Source: Pseudonocardia sp. CNS-139
GTDB taxonomy: Bacteria > Actinomycetota > Actinomycetes > Mycobacteriales > Pseudonocardiaceae
Assembly: GCA_001942415.1 (NCBI GenBank)
Contig: MKJX01000077.1
Coordinates: 29,397-93,396 of the forward strand
Length of the DNA: 64,000 nt
Direction of reading: 5' to 3'
Below, in pieces: positions 39,605-52,505 of the stretch. The notes below the pieces were generated by a model, which was not told the DNA's origin, did not search any database, and was given only the letters and a program-made list of their open reading frames with translations. Positions within the stretch are counted from its first letter, which is position 1. Every line of letters begins with the position of its first letter. Made by a program: the position numbers and the translations under genes.

Positions 39605-40386
39605 CCCACCCCGCCTACGGCGTGCTGCGGCCGGTCACGCCGCTCGCCTCGGTGCTGCTGGCCCGGAACCCGTCCCCGATGACGCTCGACGGCACCAACA
39701 CGTGGGTGCTGCGAGCGCCCGGGGAGGCCGGGTGCGTGGTCGTCGACCCCGGAGAGGCCGGCGACGAGGAGCACCTGCGCCGCGTCGCCGACCACGGCCC
39801 GGTCGCGCTCGTGCTGCTCACCCACCGCCACCACGACCACGCGGGCGGCGCCCGCCGGCTCGCCGAGCTGACCGGGGCGCCCGTGCGGGCGCTGGACCCG
39901 TCGCTCGTGCTGGGGTCGGAGGCCCTCGGCGACGGCGACACGGTGGCCGCCGCGGGCGTCGAGCTGCGGGTGGTGGGCACCCCCGGCCACACGTCCGACT
40001 CGCTGTCGTTCCTGCTCAGCGGCCCCGACGCGGACCCGGCCGTGCTCACGGGTGACACGATCCTGGGCCGTGGCACCACCGTGATCGCGCATCCGGACGG
40101 CGCGCTCGGCCCGTACCTCGCTCGCTGCGGCGGCTCGCCGCGCTGGCGCCGGGCACCGCGGTGCTCCCGGGGCACGGCCCGGAGCTGGCGGACGCGCCGG
40201 CCGTCGCGGCGCACTACCTCGCGCACCGCGAGCAGCGCCTCGACAGTGCGCGCCGCGCTGGCGACGCTCGGGCCGGACGCGTCGGCGCGTGCGGTGGTCG
40301 AGCTGGTCTACGCCGACGTGGACCCGGTCCTCTGGCCGGCCGCCGAGCTGTCGGTGCTGGCCCAGCTGGAGTACCTGCGCGGCTGA
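39601..40386 (+). CDS. Metallo-beta-lactamase-fold hydrolase, Rv3677c-like (frameshifts)
   Basis: About 262 residues. Metal site LTHRHHDHAGGA (HxHxDH), VVGTPGHTSDSLSFLL, VLTGDTILGRGTTV, and a second-half LPGHGPELADAP. Missing bases near 40127 and two near 40241 (CTCGACAGTGCG, expected CTCGACCAGGTGCG) are consistent with shortened CC and GG. Same place near crp as in mycobacteria. Similar to glyoxalase II or LACTB2-type hydrolases; LACTB2 members cut RNA, so function is open. Confidence 0.8.
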   Translation: MTHPAYGVLRPVTPLASVLLARNPSPMTLDGTNTWVLRAPGEAGCVVVDPGEAGDEEHLRRVADHGPVALVLLTHRHHDHAGGARRLAELTGAPVRALDPSLVLGSEALGDGDTVAAAGVELRVVGTPGHTSDSLSFLLSGPDADPAVLTGDTILGRGTTVIAHPDGALGPYLARCGGSPRWRRAPRCSRGTARSWRTRRPSRRTTSRTASSASTVRAALATLGPDASARAVVELVYADVDPVLWPAAELSVLAQLEYLRG

Positions 40387-41597
40387 GCGCCGGGGGCGAG
40401 CGTGCCCCGGCGCGACCACAGCACCACCGCGAGCGCGATCCCGGCCAGCCCGCCGACGAGGAACGCGGTGGGCGGCCCGGCCGCCTCGACCACCACCCCG
40501 GCCACCGACGTGCCCACGGAGATGCCCAGCGTCGCGGCGGTGACCACCCAGCCGAACGCCTCCGTGGCCGTGCCCGCGGGCGCGGCCACCTCGACGGCCA
40601 GCGAGTGCGCCGTGACCTGCGGGGTGATCAGCGCCCCGGCCGCCAGCATCACCACGACGAGCAGCACGAACGACGGGAACGGCCCGCTCAGGACCATCAG
40701 GCCGACGAAGAACCCGAACCCGCCGAGCAGCGCGGGCATCCGCAGGTGCAGCGGGCGCGGCCACGGCCGCATGCTGTAGAGCACGCCGGCCAGCACCGAC
40801 GCCACCGACCAGGCCGAGAGCAGCAGCCCGCCGACCGCGGGCGAGCCGGCCTCCGCGGCGAACGCCGGCACCCCGACCTCGACGAACCCGACCACCAGCC
40901 CGAATCCGAGCGAGGCGAGCGCAACCGTGCGCATCCCCGGCCGCACCAGCGCGCCGAGCGCGCCGACCGGGCGGCGGGCCGGGGCCGGCCGGGTGGCCCG
41001 CACGGCGGGCGTGAGGGCGAACGCGGCCGACCCGACGGCCATCGCGGCGGCCGCAGCGGCCATCGCCGTGCCCGGCCAGGGCGCCAGCACCAGCAGCGCG
41101 GCCACGGCCGGGCCGAGGATGAAGAACACCTCCAGGCTGATCGCCTCGTAGCTGAACGCGGCGTCGCGCCGCGGTCCGGCGGGCACGAGCTCGGCCCACA
41201 GCGCCCGGGACGCGCCCGGCAGCGCGGGCTGGACGAGCCCGGTCAGCACCGCGAGCGCCACCAGCATCCCGACCGGCTGGCGGCTCTGGATCGCGGTGAC
41301 GAGCGCGGCCGCGCAGACCGCGAAGAGCCCCGCCGCGACCAGCAGCGGACGGGTCGGGCCGAGCCGGTCGATCACCCGGCCCTGGCCGACCGAGCCGAGC
41401 GCGACCCCGACCAGCGCCCCGGCCGAGACGAGCCCGGCACTGGCGAACGAGCCGCTCGTCCGCTGGACGTAGAGCAGTTCGGCGAGCCCCATCATCGCGA
41501 TCGGGAACCGGCCGAGCGCCGAGGCGAGTGCGGGCGCGAGCGCCCCGGGAGCGGTCAGGGCGGCGCGGTAGTCGGCCGGCGATGCGGAGTCGGACAC
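40308..41597 (-). CDS. MFS transporter
   Basis: 429 residues with about 12 membrane segments (for example LVSAGALVGVALGSVGQGRVIDRLG with the loop-2 arginines, and LLVVVMLAAGALITPQVTAHS). Drug or metabolite efflux type. GTG 41597 is chosen; an upstream GTG exists inside the palindrome region and is less likely. The last 26 residues overlap the convergent metallo-beta-lactamase gene and are atypical, so the true end may be earlier. Likely controlled through the palindrome at 41620. Confidence 0.8.
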   Translation of the reverse strand: MSDSASPADYRAALTAPGALAPALASALGRFPIAMMGLAELLYVQRTSGSFASAGLVSAGALVGVALGSVGQGRVIDRLGPTRPLLVAAGLFAVCAAALVTAIQSRQPVGMLVALAVLTGLVQPALPGASRALWAELVPAGPRRDAAFSYEAISLEVFFILGPAVAALLVLAPWPGTAMAAAAAAMAVGSAAFALTPAVRATRPAPARRPVGALGALVRPGMRTVALASLGFGLVVGFVEVGVPAFAAEAGSPAVGGLLLSAWSVASVLAGVLYSMRPWPRPLHLRMPALLGGFGFFVGLMVLSGPFPSFVLLVVVMLAAGALITPQVTAHSLAVEVAAPAGTATEAFGWVVTAATLGISVGTSVAGVVVEAAGPPTAFLVGGLAGIALAVVLWSRRGTLAPGAQPRRYSSWASTDSSAAGQRTGSTSA

Positions 41598-41619
41598 GCC
41601 TCCAGGGTCGCACACAATC

Positions 41620-41635
41620 TGGTACGCGCGTACCA
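41620..41635. promoter_or_regulatory. Perfect 16-bp palindrome TGGTACGCGCGTACCA, candidate operator
   Basis: Lies 23 bases upstream of the MFS start, inside what must be its promoter. Perfect symmetry and position fit an operator for a TetR- or MarR-type repressor. No such regulator gene is adjacent. Confidence 0.5.
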
Positions 41636-41658
41636 ATTTTTTCGGGCCGGTAAACGAA

Positions 41659-41694
41659 AGGGCCGCCCTCCCGCATGCGGCGGGGGGCGGCCCT
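41659..41694 (-). terminator. Rho-independent-type terminator of crp
   Basis: 10-bp perfect stem AGGGCCGCCC / GGGCGGCCCT with a 16-base GC-rich loop, 15 bases beyond the crp stop; on the minus strand it is followed by TTCGTTT. Separates crp from the MFS promoter. Confidence 0.65.
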
Positions 41695-41709
41695 CGGTCG
41701 TCGGGCGGG

Positions 41710-42384
41710 CTACCGGGCCCGGCGGGCCAGCCGCTCGGGCTCCAGGATCAGCACGCTCTTGCCCTCCAGCCGCAGCCAGCCGCGGTGCGCGAAGTCGGCG
41801 AGCGCCTTGTTCACGGTCTCCCGGGAGGCGCCGACGAGCTGCGCGATCTCCTCCTGCGTGAGGTCGTGCGTGACGCGCAGCAGGCCCGACTCCTGCGACC
41901 CGAACTGGCGCGCGAGCTGCAGCAGCGACTTCGCGACACGGCCGGGGACGTCGGTGAAGATCAGGTCGGCGAGCATGTTGTTGGTGCGCCGCAGGCGCCG
42001 GGCCAGCACCCGGAGCAGCTGCTCGGCGATCTCGGGGCGCTTGCCGATCCACTCCCGCAGCGCGGTGCGGTCCATCGTGTACGCGCGGACCTCGGTGACG
42101 GCCGTGGCGGACGACGTGCGCGGGCCGGGGTCGAAGATGGACAGCTCACCGAACATGTCGGACGGGCCGGCCACCATCAGCAGGTTCTCGCGGCCGTCCG
42201 GCGACTTGCGGCCGATCTTCACCTTGCCGCTGCCGACGATGTACAGGCGGTCGCCCGGCTCACCCTCGGCGAAGATGACGTGCCCGCGCGGGAACTCCGC
42301 CGGCTCGAGCGCCTGGGCCAGCGCCTCCGCCGCGTGTGGCTCGACACCCTGGAAGATCCCTGCGCGGATCAGAACCTCGTCCAC
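41710..42384 (-). CDS. crp: CRP/FNR-family cAMP receptor regulator
   Basis: 224 residues, the length of mycobacterial Crp. Cyclic-nucleotide domain ([43 protein letters not shown], with the E and R that hold the phosphate), long dimer helix, and [27 protein letters not shown] 42384 has GAGGAGC just upstream. Global regulator of carbon and hypoxia responses. Neighbourhood with Rv3675- and nth-like genes supports the name. Confidence 0.93.
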   Translation of the reverse strand: MDEVLIRAGIFQGVEPHAAEALAQALEPAEFPRGHVIFAEGEPGDRLYIVGSGKVKIGRKSPDGRENLLMVAGPSDMFGELSIFDPGPRTSSATAVTEVRAYTMDRTALREWIGKRPEIAEQLLRVLARRLRRTNNMLADLIFTDVPGRVAKSLLQLARQFGSQESGLLRVTHDLTQEEIAQLVGASRETVNKALADFAHRGWLRLEGKSVLILEPERLARRAR

Positions 42385-42551
42385 TGCACCGCTCCTCGTC
42401 CCCGCCGCTGCCCCGCGGCAGATCACCGGCGGGTCAGTCTAGGGGGTGCAGGCACCCTGTGTGACGTCACAACCGCCGTTTTGGTCCCACGTCCGGGCGA
42501 CTTTCGTCCCGGACGTCCGGACGGTATCCCGAGCGGCCCCTGCGGTGCTGG

Positions 42552-42802
42552 TCAGGCGGCCCTGCTGCGGCGTGGCGGGCGCCGGCCGCGCTGGCCGCGG
42601 TCGCGCAGCCGGAACAGCTCCAGTGCCCGGCCGGTGCCCTGGCGGAACAGGCGCGCAGCTCGTCGGGGCGCGGCCGTTCGAGCAGCTCGTCGAGCTCCTC
42701 CGGACGCACGGTGGATTCCCGCAGCTTGGACTCGACGCGCTCCATGCCGAGCGCGAAGAACATCACCAGCAGCGGCACGAGGACGGACAACCAAGCGGTC
42801 AT
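42552..42802 (-). CDS. Small membrane protein, Rv3675-like (one frameshift)
   Basis: About 83 residues: one transmembrane helix (WLSVLVPLLVMFFALGME), then an acidic helix (VRPEELDELLERPRPDELRA) and a strongly basic C-terminus. One restored base near 42650 gives ALFRQGTGRALELFRLRDRG. Same place between crp and nth as mycobacterial Rv3675. Function unknown. Confidence 0.68.
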
Positions 42803-42974
42803 GGTGCGCACGATGGTCCCGCATCGGGATCGGCGACACGCGGCCGGGGGGCCAGGTGTCGTGTCCCCGATACCGATTCGCAACCTTCTCGATCACCGTG
42901 CGTGACGGCGGCGGGCGGGTCGGGCGACCGCCGTCGTCGGCGGGGTGTCGGTGGGCCGCCGTAGGCTCCTCCTC

Positions 42975-43840
42975 GTGACCACCGCTTCCCGCAGGCCCGC
43001 CGCCTCCGGCAGCCCGGCGCCCACCGCGGCGGGCCGCAGCGCCGCCCGGCTCGCCAGGCGGGTGGCCGAGGGCGAGCCGCCGCTCGGCCGTTCCCGCCGC
43101 GTCGCGCGGATGCTGCGCACGCTCGCCGCCACCCATCCCGACGCGCACTGCGAGCTCGACTTCACCACCCCGCTGGAGCTGGCGGTCGCCACCATTCTGT
43201 CGGCGCAGTCCACCGACAAGCTCGTCAACTCGGTCACCCCCGCGCTGTTCGCGAAGTACCCCACCGCGCTCGCGTACGCCCAGGCCGACCGGGCGGAGCT
43301 GGAGGAGATGGTCCACAGCACCGGCTTCTTCCGGAACAAGGCCAACTCGCTCATCGGGCTGGGCACCGCGGTCGTCGAGAAGCACGACGGCGTGCTGCCC
43401 GCCACCCTCGACGAGCTGGTGAAGCTGCCCGGCATCGGGCGCAAGACGGCCAACGTGATCCTCGGCAACGCCTTCGACGTCCCGGGCATCACGGTCGACA
43501 CCCACTTCGGCCGGCTCGTCCGGCGCTGGGGCTGGACCGAGGAGGAGGACCCGGTCAAGGTCGAGCACGCCGTCGGCGCGCTCGTGCCCAGGCGCGACTG
43601 GACGATCGTGTCCCACTACGTGATCTTCCACGGCCGCCGGGTCTGCCACGCGCGCAAGCCGGCCTGCGGGGCGTGCACGCTCAGCGCCGACTGCCCCGCC
43701 TACGGCACCGGGCCCACCGACCTCATCGCCGCGGCGGCGCTGCTCAAGGGCCCCTCCCGGCCGCACCTGCTGCAGATGGCCGCGTCCCGGACGACTCCGT
43801 CCCGCCCGCGGCCCCCGGCGAGGACCAGGACGCCCCGTGA
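42975..43840 (+). CDS. nth: Endonuclease III (one frameshift near the end)
   Basis: About 288 residues. Base-excision-repair glycosylase/AP lyase for oxidised pyrimidines. HhH motif [14 protein letters not shown] with the catalytic lysine, [11 protein letters not shown] with the catalytic aspartate, and the [4Fe-4S] ligands C-x6-C-x2-C-x5-C ([18 protein letters not shown]). A basic N-terminal extension precedes it. The missing base near 43788 affects only the acidic tail. Stop overlaps the GTG of the thioredoxin-like gene. Confidence 0.93.
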
Positions 43841-44477
43841 TCGACCTCGGGGCGCGGCGCGCGGAGATCGTCTCCACCGTCGTGGTCGTGGCGCTGGCCG
43901 CCGTCGCGGTGTTCGCGCTCTGGCCGCGCGGCCCGGTGGACACCCCCGCGCGCACCGCCCCGTCCGGGCCGCAGGCGGTCGCGGTGGCCGACGCCGAGCT
44001 GGCCGCGCCGCGCGCCGCCGCCGGCCTCGCGCCGTGCCCGGCCGCCACCGGCGCCCCGTCCGCCGGCCCGCTCGCGGGCGTCACGGTGCCCTGCCTGGGC
44101 GCGCCCGGCGGCGTCGACCTCGGCGCCGCGCTCGCCGGCCGCCCGGCCCTGCTCAACCTGTGGGCGTCCTGGTGCGGGCCGTGCCGCGACGAGCTGCCCG
44201 CGCTCGCCGAGTACGCCGCCCGGCCCGGTGCGGTGCCGGTGCTCGGTGTCGACGTGCAGGACGACCCCGCGCCGCGCTGGCCCTGCTCACCGACCTCGGC
44301 GTGCGGCTGCCGTCCGTCAGCGACCCCCGCGACGTGCTCCGCGCCGCGCTGGACGGCCCGCCCGTGCTGCCCGTCTCGTTCGTGGTGCGGGCCGACGGTT
44401 CGGTCGCCCGCGTCGACCCGCCCACCCCGTTCCGCGACGCCGACGAGGTGGCCGCGGCGGTCGAGCGGCTCTCATGA
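43837..44477 (+). CDS. Membrane-anchored thioredoxin-like protein, TlpA/ResA type, Rv3673c-like (one frameshift)
   Basis: About 213 residues. N-terminal transmembrane anchor ([19 protein letters not shown]), outer domain with [15 protein letters not shown] (CxxC active site) and [16 protein letters not shown] carrying the cis-proline region. Reduces disulfides outside the membrane. One base missing near 44278 restores [18 protein letters not shown]. Translation coupled to nth and to the following Nudix gene. Confidence 0.85.
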
Positions 44478-45185
44478 CGGAGGGCAGGCCAGCGCTCCGG
44501 CCCGAGCTGGCCCCGCCGTGGCTGCACCCGCTGCTCGACGGCGTCCGGGGCGTCGACGCAGCCGAGCTGCTGCGCCACCGGATGCACCCGCCGGCCGACG
44601 GCGGGCGCCGGGCCTCGGTGCTCGTGCTCTTCGCCGAGGGTCCCGGCCGCGGGCCGGACGTGCTGCTCATGGAGCGCGCGAGCACCCTGCGCAACCACGC
44701 CGGGCAGGTGGCGTTCCCGGGCGGGGGCGCCGAGCCGGACGACACGAACGCCGTGGCCACCGCGCTGCGGGAGGCGCAGGAGGAGGTCGGCGTCGAGCCG
44801 GCGGGTGTGGTGCCGCTGGCGACGCTGCCCGACCTCTACGTGCCGGTGTCGCGGTTCGTCGTCACCCCGGTGCTGGCCCACTGGGCGCAGCCGACGGCCG
44901 TGCACGCGGTGGATCCCGGCGAGACCGCGGCCGTGGTGCGGGTGCCGCTCGCCGACCTCGCGGATCCGGACAACCGGCTGAGAGTACGTCACCCGTCCGG
45001 GTTGACCGGGCCGGGCTTCATGGTGGCGGGGCTGCTCGTGTGGGGGTTTCACAGGGGGGCCTATTGTCCGCGCTGTTGGATAGGGGGCGGGATGGGCGCG
45101 TTCGTGGGACACCACCCGGGTGGCGGACCTCGACGCAGCGTGGTCGACGGCACGGGCCGGCCGGCGGGAGGTCGCAGGATCATGA
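44474..45185 (+). CDS. Nudix hydrolase, CoA pyrophosphatase-like, Rv3672c-like (indels near the end)
   Basis: About 237 residues. Nudix box [25 protein letters not shown] and the upstream [13 protein letters not shown], the UPF0035 signature of CoA-diphosphatases. The last 40 residues are disturbed by indels near 45048-45100 (runs TTT and GGGGGG); the best end is [22 protein letters not shown] at 45185. ATGA overlap with the previous gene, and MarP follows. Confidence 0.83.
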
Positions 45186-45246
45186 GCACGGGGCCCCGCG
45201 GGGCCGGGGCGGACCGGGCGGGCTCGACGGTGGAGTGGGCGGTTCT

Positions 45247-46443
45247 GTGAGCTGGGTCGATGTCGTCGTCGTCCTGCTCGCACTGATCGCGGCCGTCTCC
45301 GGGTGGCGCCACGGCATGGCCGTGGCCCTGCTGTCCTTCGTCGGGGTGCTCACCGGCGCCGTGCTCGGGGTCCGGATCGCGCCGCTCATCGCGGCCGGCG
45401 TCGAGGCCCCGACCACACGGGTGATCGTCAGCATCGTCGTGGTCGTCCTGCTCGTGGCGCTCGGCGAGACCACCGGCGTGTTCTTCGGCCGGCGCATCCG
45501 CGACCGCATCACCCGCGAGCGCACGCTCCAGATCGACTCGACGCTCGGGTCGATCCTGCAGGCCGTCACCGTGGTGCTGGCCGCGTGGCTCGTGGCGCTG
45601 CCGCTGGCCTCGGCCAGCTTCCCCGGGCTCGCGGCCGGCGTCCGCGGCTCGGAGGTGCTGCGCGCCGTCGACTCCGTGATGCCGGCGGGCGCCAAGGCGC
45701 TGCCGGCCGAACTGGGCCAGCTGCTCAACAACTCCGGCTTCCCCAACGTGCTCAGCCCGTTCGCCGAGACCCCGATCACCGAGGTCGGCCCGCCCAACCC
45801 GGCGCTCGCGCAGAGCCCGGTCGTCGCGGCCGTGGCGGACAGCGTGCTCAAGGTCCGCGGCCGGGCGCCGTCGTGCGCCCGGCAGCTGGAGGGCACCGGG
45901 TTCGTCATCGGACCGGAGCTGGTGCTGACCAACGCGCACGTCGTCGCCGGCACCGCGGAGACCGGTGTCGAGGTGCTGGGCCGGCGCGGCCGCGTGACCG
46001 AGCGCCCGGCCGAGGTCGTGCTGTACGACCCGGCCGTCGACCTCGCGGTGCTGCGGGTGCCCGACCTCGACGCCGAGCCGCTCGTGTTCGACCCGGAGCC
46101 GGCGCAGGCCGGGGACGACGCCATCGTGCTCGGCTACCCGCTCGACGGCCCGTTCACGGCGACGTCCGCCAAGATCCGGTCGATGATCAACCTCAAGGGC
46201 CCGGACATCTACGACGACGGCGAGGTCACGCGCGAGGTCTACACCGTGCGGGCGGTCGTCCGGTCCGGCAACTCCGGCGGCCCGATGATCGCGCCGGACG
46301 GCCGGGTGATGGGCGTGGTGTTCGGCGCCGCCCTCGACGACCAGGAGACGGGCTTCGTGCTCACCGTCGACCAGGTCGCCGGGGTGGTGCAGGCCGCGCC
46401 GGCCCTGACCCGCGAGGTGGACACCGGCAACTGCGCCGCTTAG
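45247..46443 (+). CDS. marP: Membrane-associated serine protease, MarP-like
   Basis: 398 residues, matching mycobacterial MarP. Four N-terminal membrane helices of the CvpA type (VDVVVVLLALIAAVSGWRHG ...), then a periplasmic chymotrypsin-like protease with H in TNAHVVAG, D in DPAVDLAVL and S in RSGNSGGPM. In mycobacteria it is needed for acid resistance. The cysteines CARQ and NCAA could form the disulfide known for MarP. No frameshift. GTG 45247 overlaps a short upstream frame. Confidence 0.92.
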   Translation: MSWVDVVVVLLALIAAVSGWRHGMAVALLSFVGVLTGAVLGVRIAPLIAAGVEAPTTRVIVSIVVVVLLVALGETTGVFFGRRIRDRITRERTLQIDSTLGSILQAVTVVLAAWLVALPLASASFPGLAAGVRGSEVLRAVDSVMPAGAKALPAELGQLLNNSGFPNVLSPFAETPITEVGPPNPALAQSPVVAAVADSVLKVRGRAPSCARQLEGTGFVIGPELVLTNAHVVAGTAETGVEVLGRRGRVTERPAEVVLYDPAVDLAVLRVPDLDAEPLVFDPEPAQAGDDAIVLGYPLDGPFTATSAKIRSMINLKGPDIYDDGEVTREVYTVRAVVRSGNSGGPMIAPDGRVMGVVFGAALDDQETGFVLTVDQVAGVVQAAPALTREVDTGNCAA

Positions 46444-46447
46444 CCGG

Positions 46448-47758
<1,311 letters not shown>

Positions 47759-47770
47759 TTAACCGATCCG

Positions 47771-48498
47771 GTGAGCTCGATCGATTCGAACGTGGTGCTG
47801 CTGAGCTGCTCCGGCGAGGGGCAGGCGCGGCGGCTCCCCGACCACGGTAGTCGGCGCGGCGGCGTGCTCGCCGCCCTCCCCGCGGCGACCTTGCCGCCCC
47901 GCCCCGGCCGCGAGGACGTGGACCCGGTGCTGGCCGAGCACGAGCCGCGGCGGGTGCTGGTGGCCGGCACGGACGCCGACCTGGCCGCCGTGCTGGTGCG
48001 GCTGCTGCGCACCGACCGGCTGGCGACCGAGGTCGCCTACCTCCCGGCCGGACGCTCGGCGGCGACCGCGGCGTGGGGCCTGCCCACCGGCCCGGCCGCC
48101 GTCGCCCTCGCGCTGGACGGCACCGCGGCGCCCGTTCCGCTGGTCCGCGACGACTCCGGCGGCGTGCTCGTCGGCCGCGGCGAGATCGCCGGCATCTCCG
48201 GTGAGGTCTACTGCGACGCGACGCTCGTGCTGCGCGGGCACGCGCGCCGGCTGGTCGTCGTCCCCGGTCCGGGCGGCACGGCGGTGCGGGCCGGGTGGGA
48301 GCGGACCGGGCCCCGGACGGGCGGACGCGGCCGGTGCCACCGGCCGCCACCGCGGGCCGCGGCTCGGCGGTCGGGCGGGCGGTGCAGGTGGGCTGCGAGC
48401 CGGCGACGGTGGTCGTCGACGGCGTGCCGCACCCGCGCCCCGTGCCGCGCTGGACGTGGTACCGGCACACGACGGACTGGCTGCTCGTCCGCCCCTGA
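47771..48498 (+). CDS. Conserved protein of unknown function, Rv0358-like position (one frameshift)
   Basis: About 242 residues. Alpha/beta protein: RRVLVAGTDADLAAVLVRLLRTDRLATEVAYLP, AAVALALDGTAAPVPLVRDDSGGVLVG, then VYCDATLVLRGHARRLVVVPGPGGTAVRAG. The middle resembles nucleotide-binding folds of lipid-kinase-like proteins, but no motif is complete. One base missing near 48320. Start GTG 47771; divergent from purA. Name by place only. Confidence 0.6.
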
Positions 48499-48510
48499 CC
48501 CGGGGGCGAC

Positions 48511-49290
48511 TCAGCCGCCCTGGCGCAGCGCCCAGCCGACGAGGTCGCGCAGCGGGCCGGCATCGAGCCCGCGCTGCCCCAGCTCGTCCTGGAACCGCTG
48601 GACGGCGGAGTCGACGGCGGCCGCGCCCTGCTCGGCGGCGGCCGCGCCCTGCGCCGCGATCCCGTCCTCGACGTTCTGCCGCAGCACCGGACCGCCGTAC
48701 ACGACGCCGAGCACCACCGCGACGAGCGGCAGCAGCATCGACGCGGCGAGCGCGAGCGCGGCGAGCCCCTTCGGCCGGGCGACACCCACGGCGGCAACCG
48801 CGAGCACGAACACCACCACGGCGCCGACCAGCGCCGTCGCCAGCGGCATCAGCCAGCCGGCGACGCCGGCGAACGGGTCGGGCGAGACGAGGTCGATCGA
48901 CACCAGGATCTGGTAGACGGGCACGGCGAGCAGCCCGGACACGATCAGCGCGAGCAGCAGGACCACACCGGCGAAGAGCTGCCCCCGGCTGCGCGGGTGC
49001 CGGTCCTCGTCGTCGTCGTACCGCCGGGAGTACCGGTCGTCGTGCCGGTCGTCGTACTCGTACGAGCCGTAGGTGCCACCGTCGTCCGGCTCCTCCGCGT
49101 ACCGCGCGCCGGGTACGACGGCGCGGGGAGGTGGGTCGTGGGCGGTTCGGGCGCGGGTACCGGGCCGTCGGGTTCATGCCCGGCGGGCGGGCGCGCCCGG
49201 GCGGACCGGGGGCAGCGGGACCGTCGGGGGCGAGCCCTCCGAGCCGGACACGTCGGAGCCGGGCGGACGCCAGTGCGACGGCTCGCTCAT
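48511..49290 (-). CDS. Membrane protein with disordered N-terminus (frameshifts)
   Basis: About 260 residues. ATG 49290 begins MSEPSHWRPPGSDVSGSEG; a Pro-rich then Tyr/Asp/Arg-rich stretch (SYEYDDRHDDRYSRRYDDD) leads into three hydrophobic segments (LFAGVVLLLALIVSGLLAVP, LMPLATALVGAVVVFVLAVA, LAALALAASMLLPLVAVVLG) and a C-terminal Ala/Gln/Glu helix. At least two single-base breaks between 49060 and 49180. Family not recognised. Confidence 0.6.
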
Positions 49291-49422
49291 CGGGGCACGA
49301 TCCCACGGCCGCGATCCGGGCGCTGATCGTGCCCGGGTGGGCTGGATCACGTGCCGGCCGGCGGCGACGGCAGAAACACGATCGACTCATCCGAGTAACA
49401 AACCGCGGTGACGATGGCGCTC

Positions 49423-49725
49423 ATGCACCTGAGCCCCCAGGAGCGCGACAAGCTCCTCGTCCACGTCGCCGCCGACGTCGCGAGGGCCCGCAAGGCCCGC
49501 GGGCTGCGGATGAACCACCCCGAGGCGGTCGCCCTGATCACCGACCACGTGCTCGAAGGCGCCCGCGACGGGCGCAGCGTCGCCGAGCTCATGACCAGCG
49601 GCCGCACCGTGCTGGGCCGGGCCGACGTGCTCGACGGGGTCGGCGAGATGATCGACTCGGTGCAGGTGGAGGCCACGTTCCCGGACGGCACGAAGCTGGT
49701 GACCGTGCACAGCCCGATCGTCTGA
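49423..49725 (+). CDS. ureA: Urease subunit gamma
   Basis: 100 residues: [63 protein letters not shown], the normal gamma chain. ATG 49423 gives the usual MHL start; upstream GTG 49408 and ATG 49414 are in frame. First gene of ureABCFGD. Confidence 0.93.
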   Translation: MHLSPQERDKLLVHVAADVARARKARGLRMNHPEAVALITDHVLEGARDGRSVAELMTSGRTVLGRADVLDGVGEMIDSVQVEATFPDGTKLVTVHSPIV

Positions 49726-49726
49726 C

Positions 49727-50096
49727 GTGGCGGGCGGAGCAGCGCCGGGCGGCCCCGGCGAGATCATCCCCGGCGAGGGCGCGGTGCCGCTCAACCCGGG
49801 ACGCGACCGCGTCACGCTCGTGGTGACCAACACCGCGGACCGGCCCGTGCAGGTCGGCTCGCACTACCACTTCGCGGCCGTCAACCCGGGACTGGAGTTC
49901 GACCGGGCCGCGGCATGGGGCCGGCACCTCGACATCCCGGCCGGGACGTCGGTGCGCTTCGAGCCGGCGTCGAGCGCGAGGTGCCGCTCGTCGCGTTCGC
50001 CGGGGCACGCGTGGTGCCGGGCCTGCGCGTCGAGTACGCGGGCGCGCTCGACGAACGCACGTCCGAACCCGGCCCGCTGACCTACGGAGGTGAGCG

Positions 50097-50100
<4 letters not shown>
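49727..50100 (+). CDS. ureB: Urease subunit beta (one frameshift)
   Basis: About 124 residues: [60 protein letters not shown] missing G near 49967 (GGG read as GG) breaks the C-terminal third. The stop overlaps the ureC start (ATGA). Confidence 0.9.
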
Positions 50101-51811
<1,711 letters not shown>

Positions 51812-51824
51812 TGGGCCGCTTCTG

Positions 51825-52505
51825 ATGGGCTCGCTGGCCGCGCTCACGCTGGCCGACGCCGGTTCCCGGGCGGCGGGCACGTCCACTCGGGCGGGCTGGA
51901 GGAGGCCGTGACGCGCGGCCTCGTCACGGGCGTGCGGGACCTGGCGCCGTTCCTGGCCGGGCGGCTGCGCACGGCCGGGCTGGTGGCCGCCGCGTTCGCC
52001 GCCGCGGCGCGCCGCGGCCCGCACCCCGGACGCGCCGTGGGCCGCACTCGACGCCGAGCTGGACGCCCGCACGCCGTCGGCCGCGCAGCGCGACGCGTCC
52101 CGGGCCCAGGGCCGGGCGACCCTGCGCGCCGCCCGGCTCGCCTGGCCGTCACCGGTGCTGGACGCGCTGTGCGCCGCGGCCCGGCACCCGCACCACGCCC
52201 TGCTGGTCGGCGCCGTGGTCGGGGCCGACGGCGGCACCCCGGCCGACGCCGCCCAGTGCGCCGGCTACCTGTCCGTGAGTGGCCCGGCGTCGGCGGCCGT
52301 GCGGCTGCTGGGGCTCGACCCGTTCGCCGTGAACGCCGCGGTGGTCGCGCTGCGCCCGGTGCTCGACGCGGCGGTCGCCGACGCGGTGCGCACGGCCGTG
52401 CTGCCGCCCGACCGGCTGCCCTCGCCCGGCGCGCCGGTGCTCGACCTCATGGCGCAGGCCCACGTCCACCACCATCGAGAGCAGGTGCGTCTCTTTGTCA
52501 GCTAG
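51825..52505 (+). CDS. ureF: Urease accessory protein UreF (frameshifts)
   Basis: About 227 residues. [29 protein letters not shown] at the start, later [35 protein letters not shown]. Helps UreD and UreG load nickel. One base missing near 51855 and two between 51995 and 52025. ATG 51825; the sequence TTCTGATGGGC occurs twice in a row at the ureC-ureF junction. Stop overlaps the ureG start. Confidence 0.83.

Noticed and set aside
45182..45250. 22-codon frame starting ATGAGCACGG between the Nudix gene and marP
   Set aside because: Too short, lies on the overlap of the two genes and has no support beyond an ATG.
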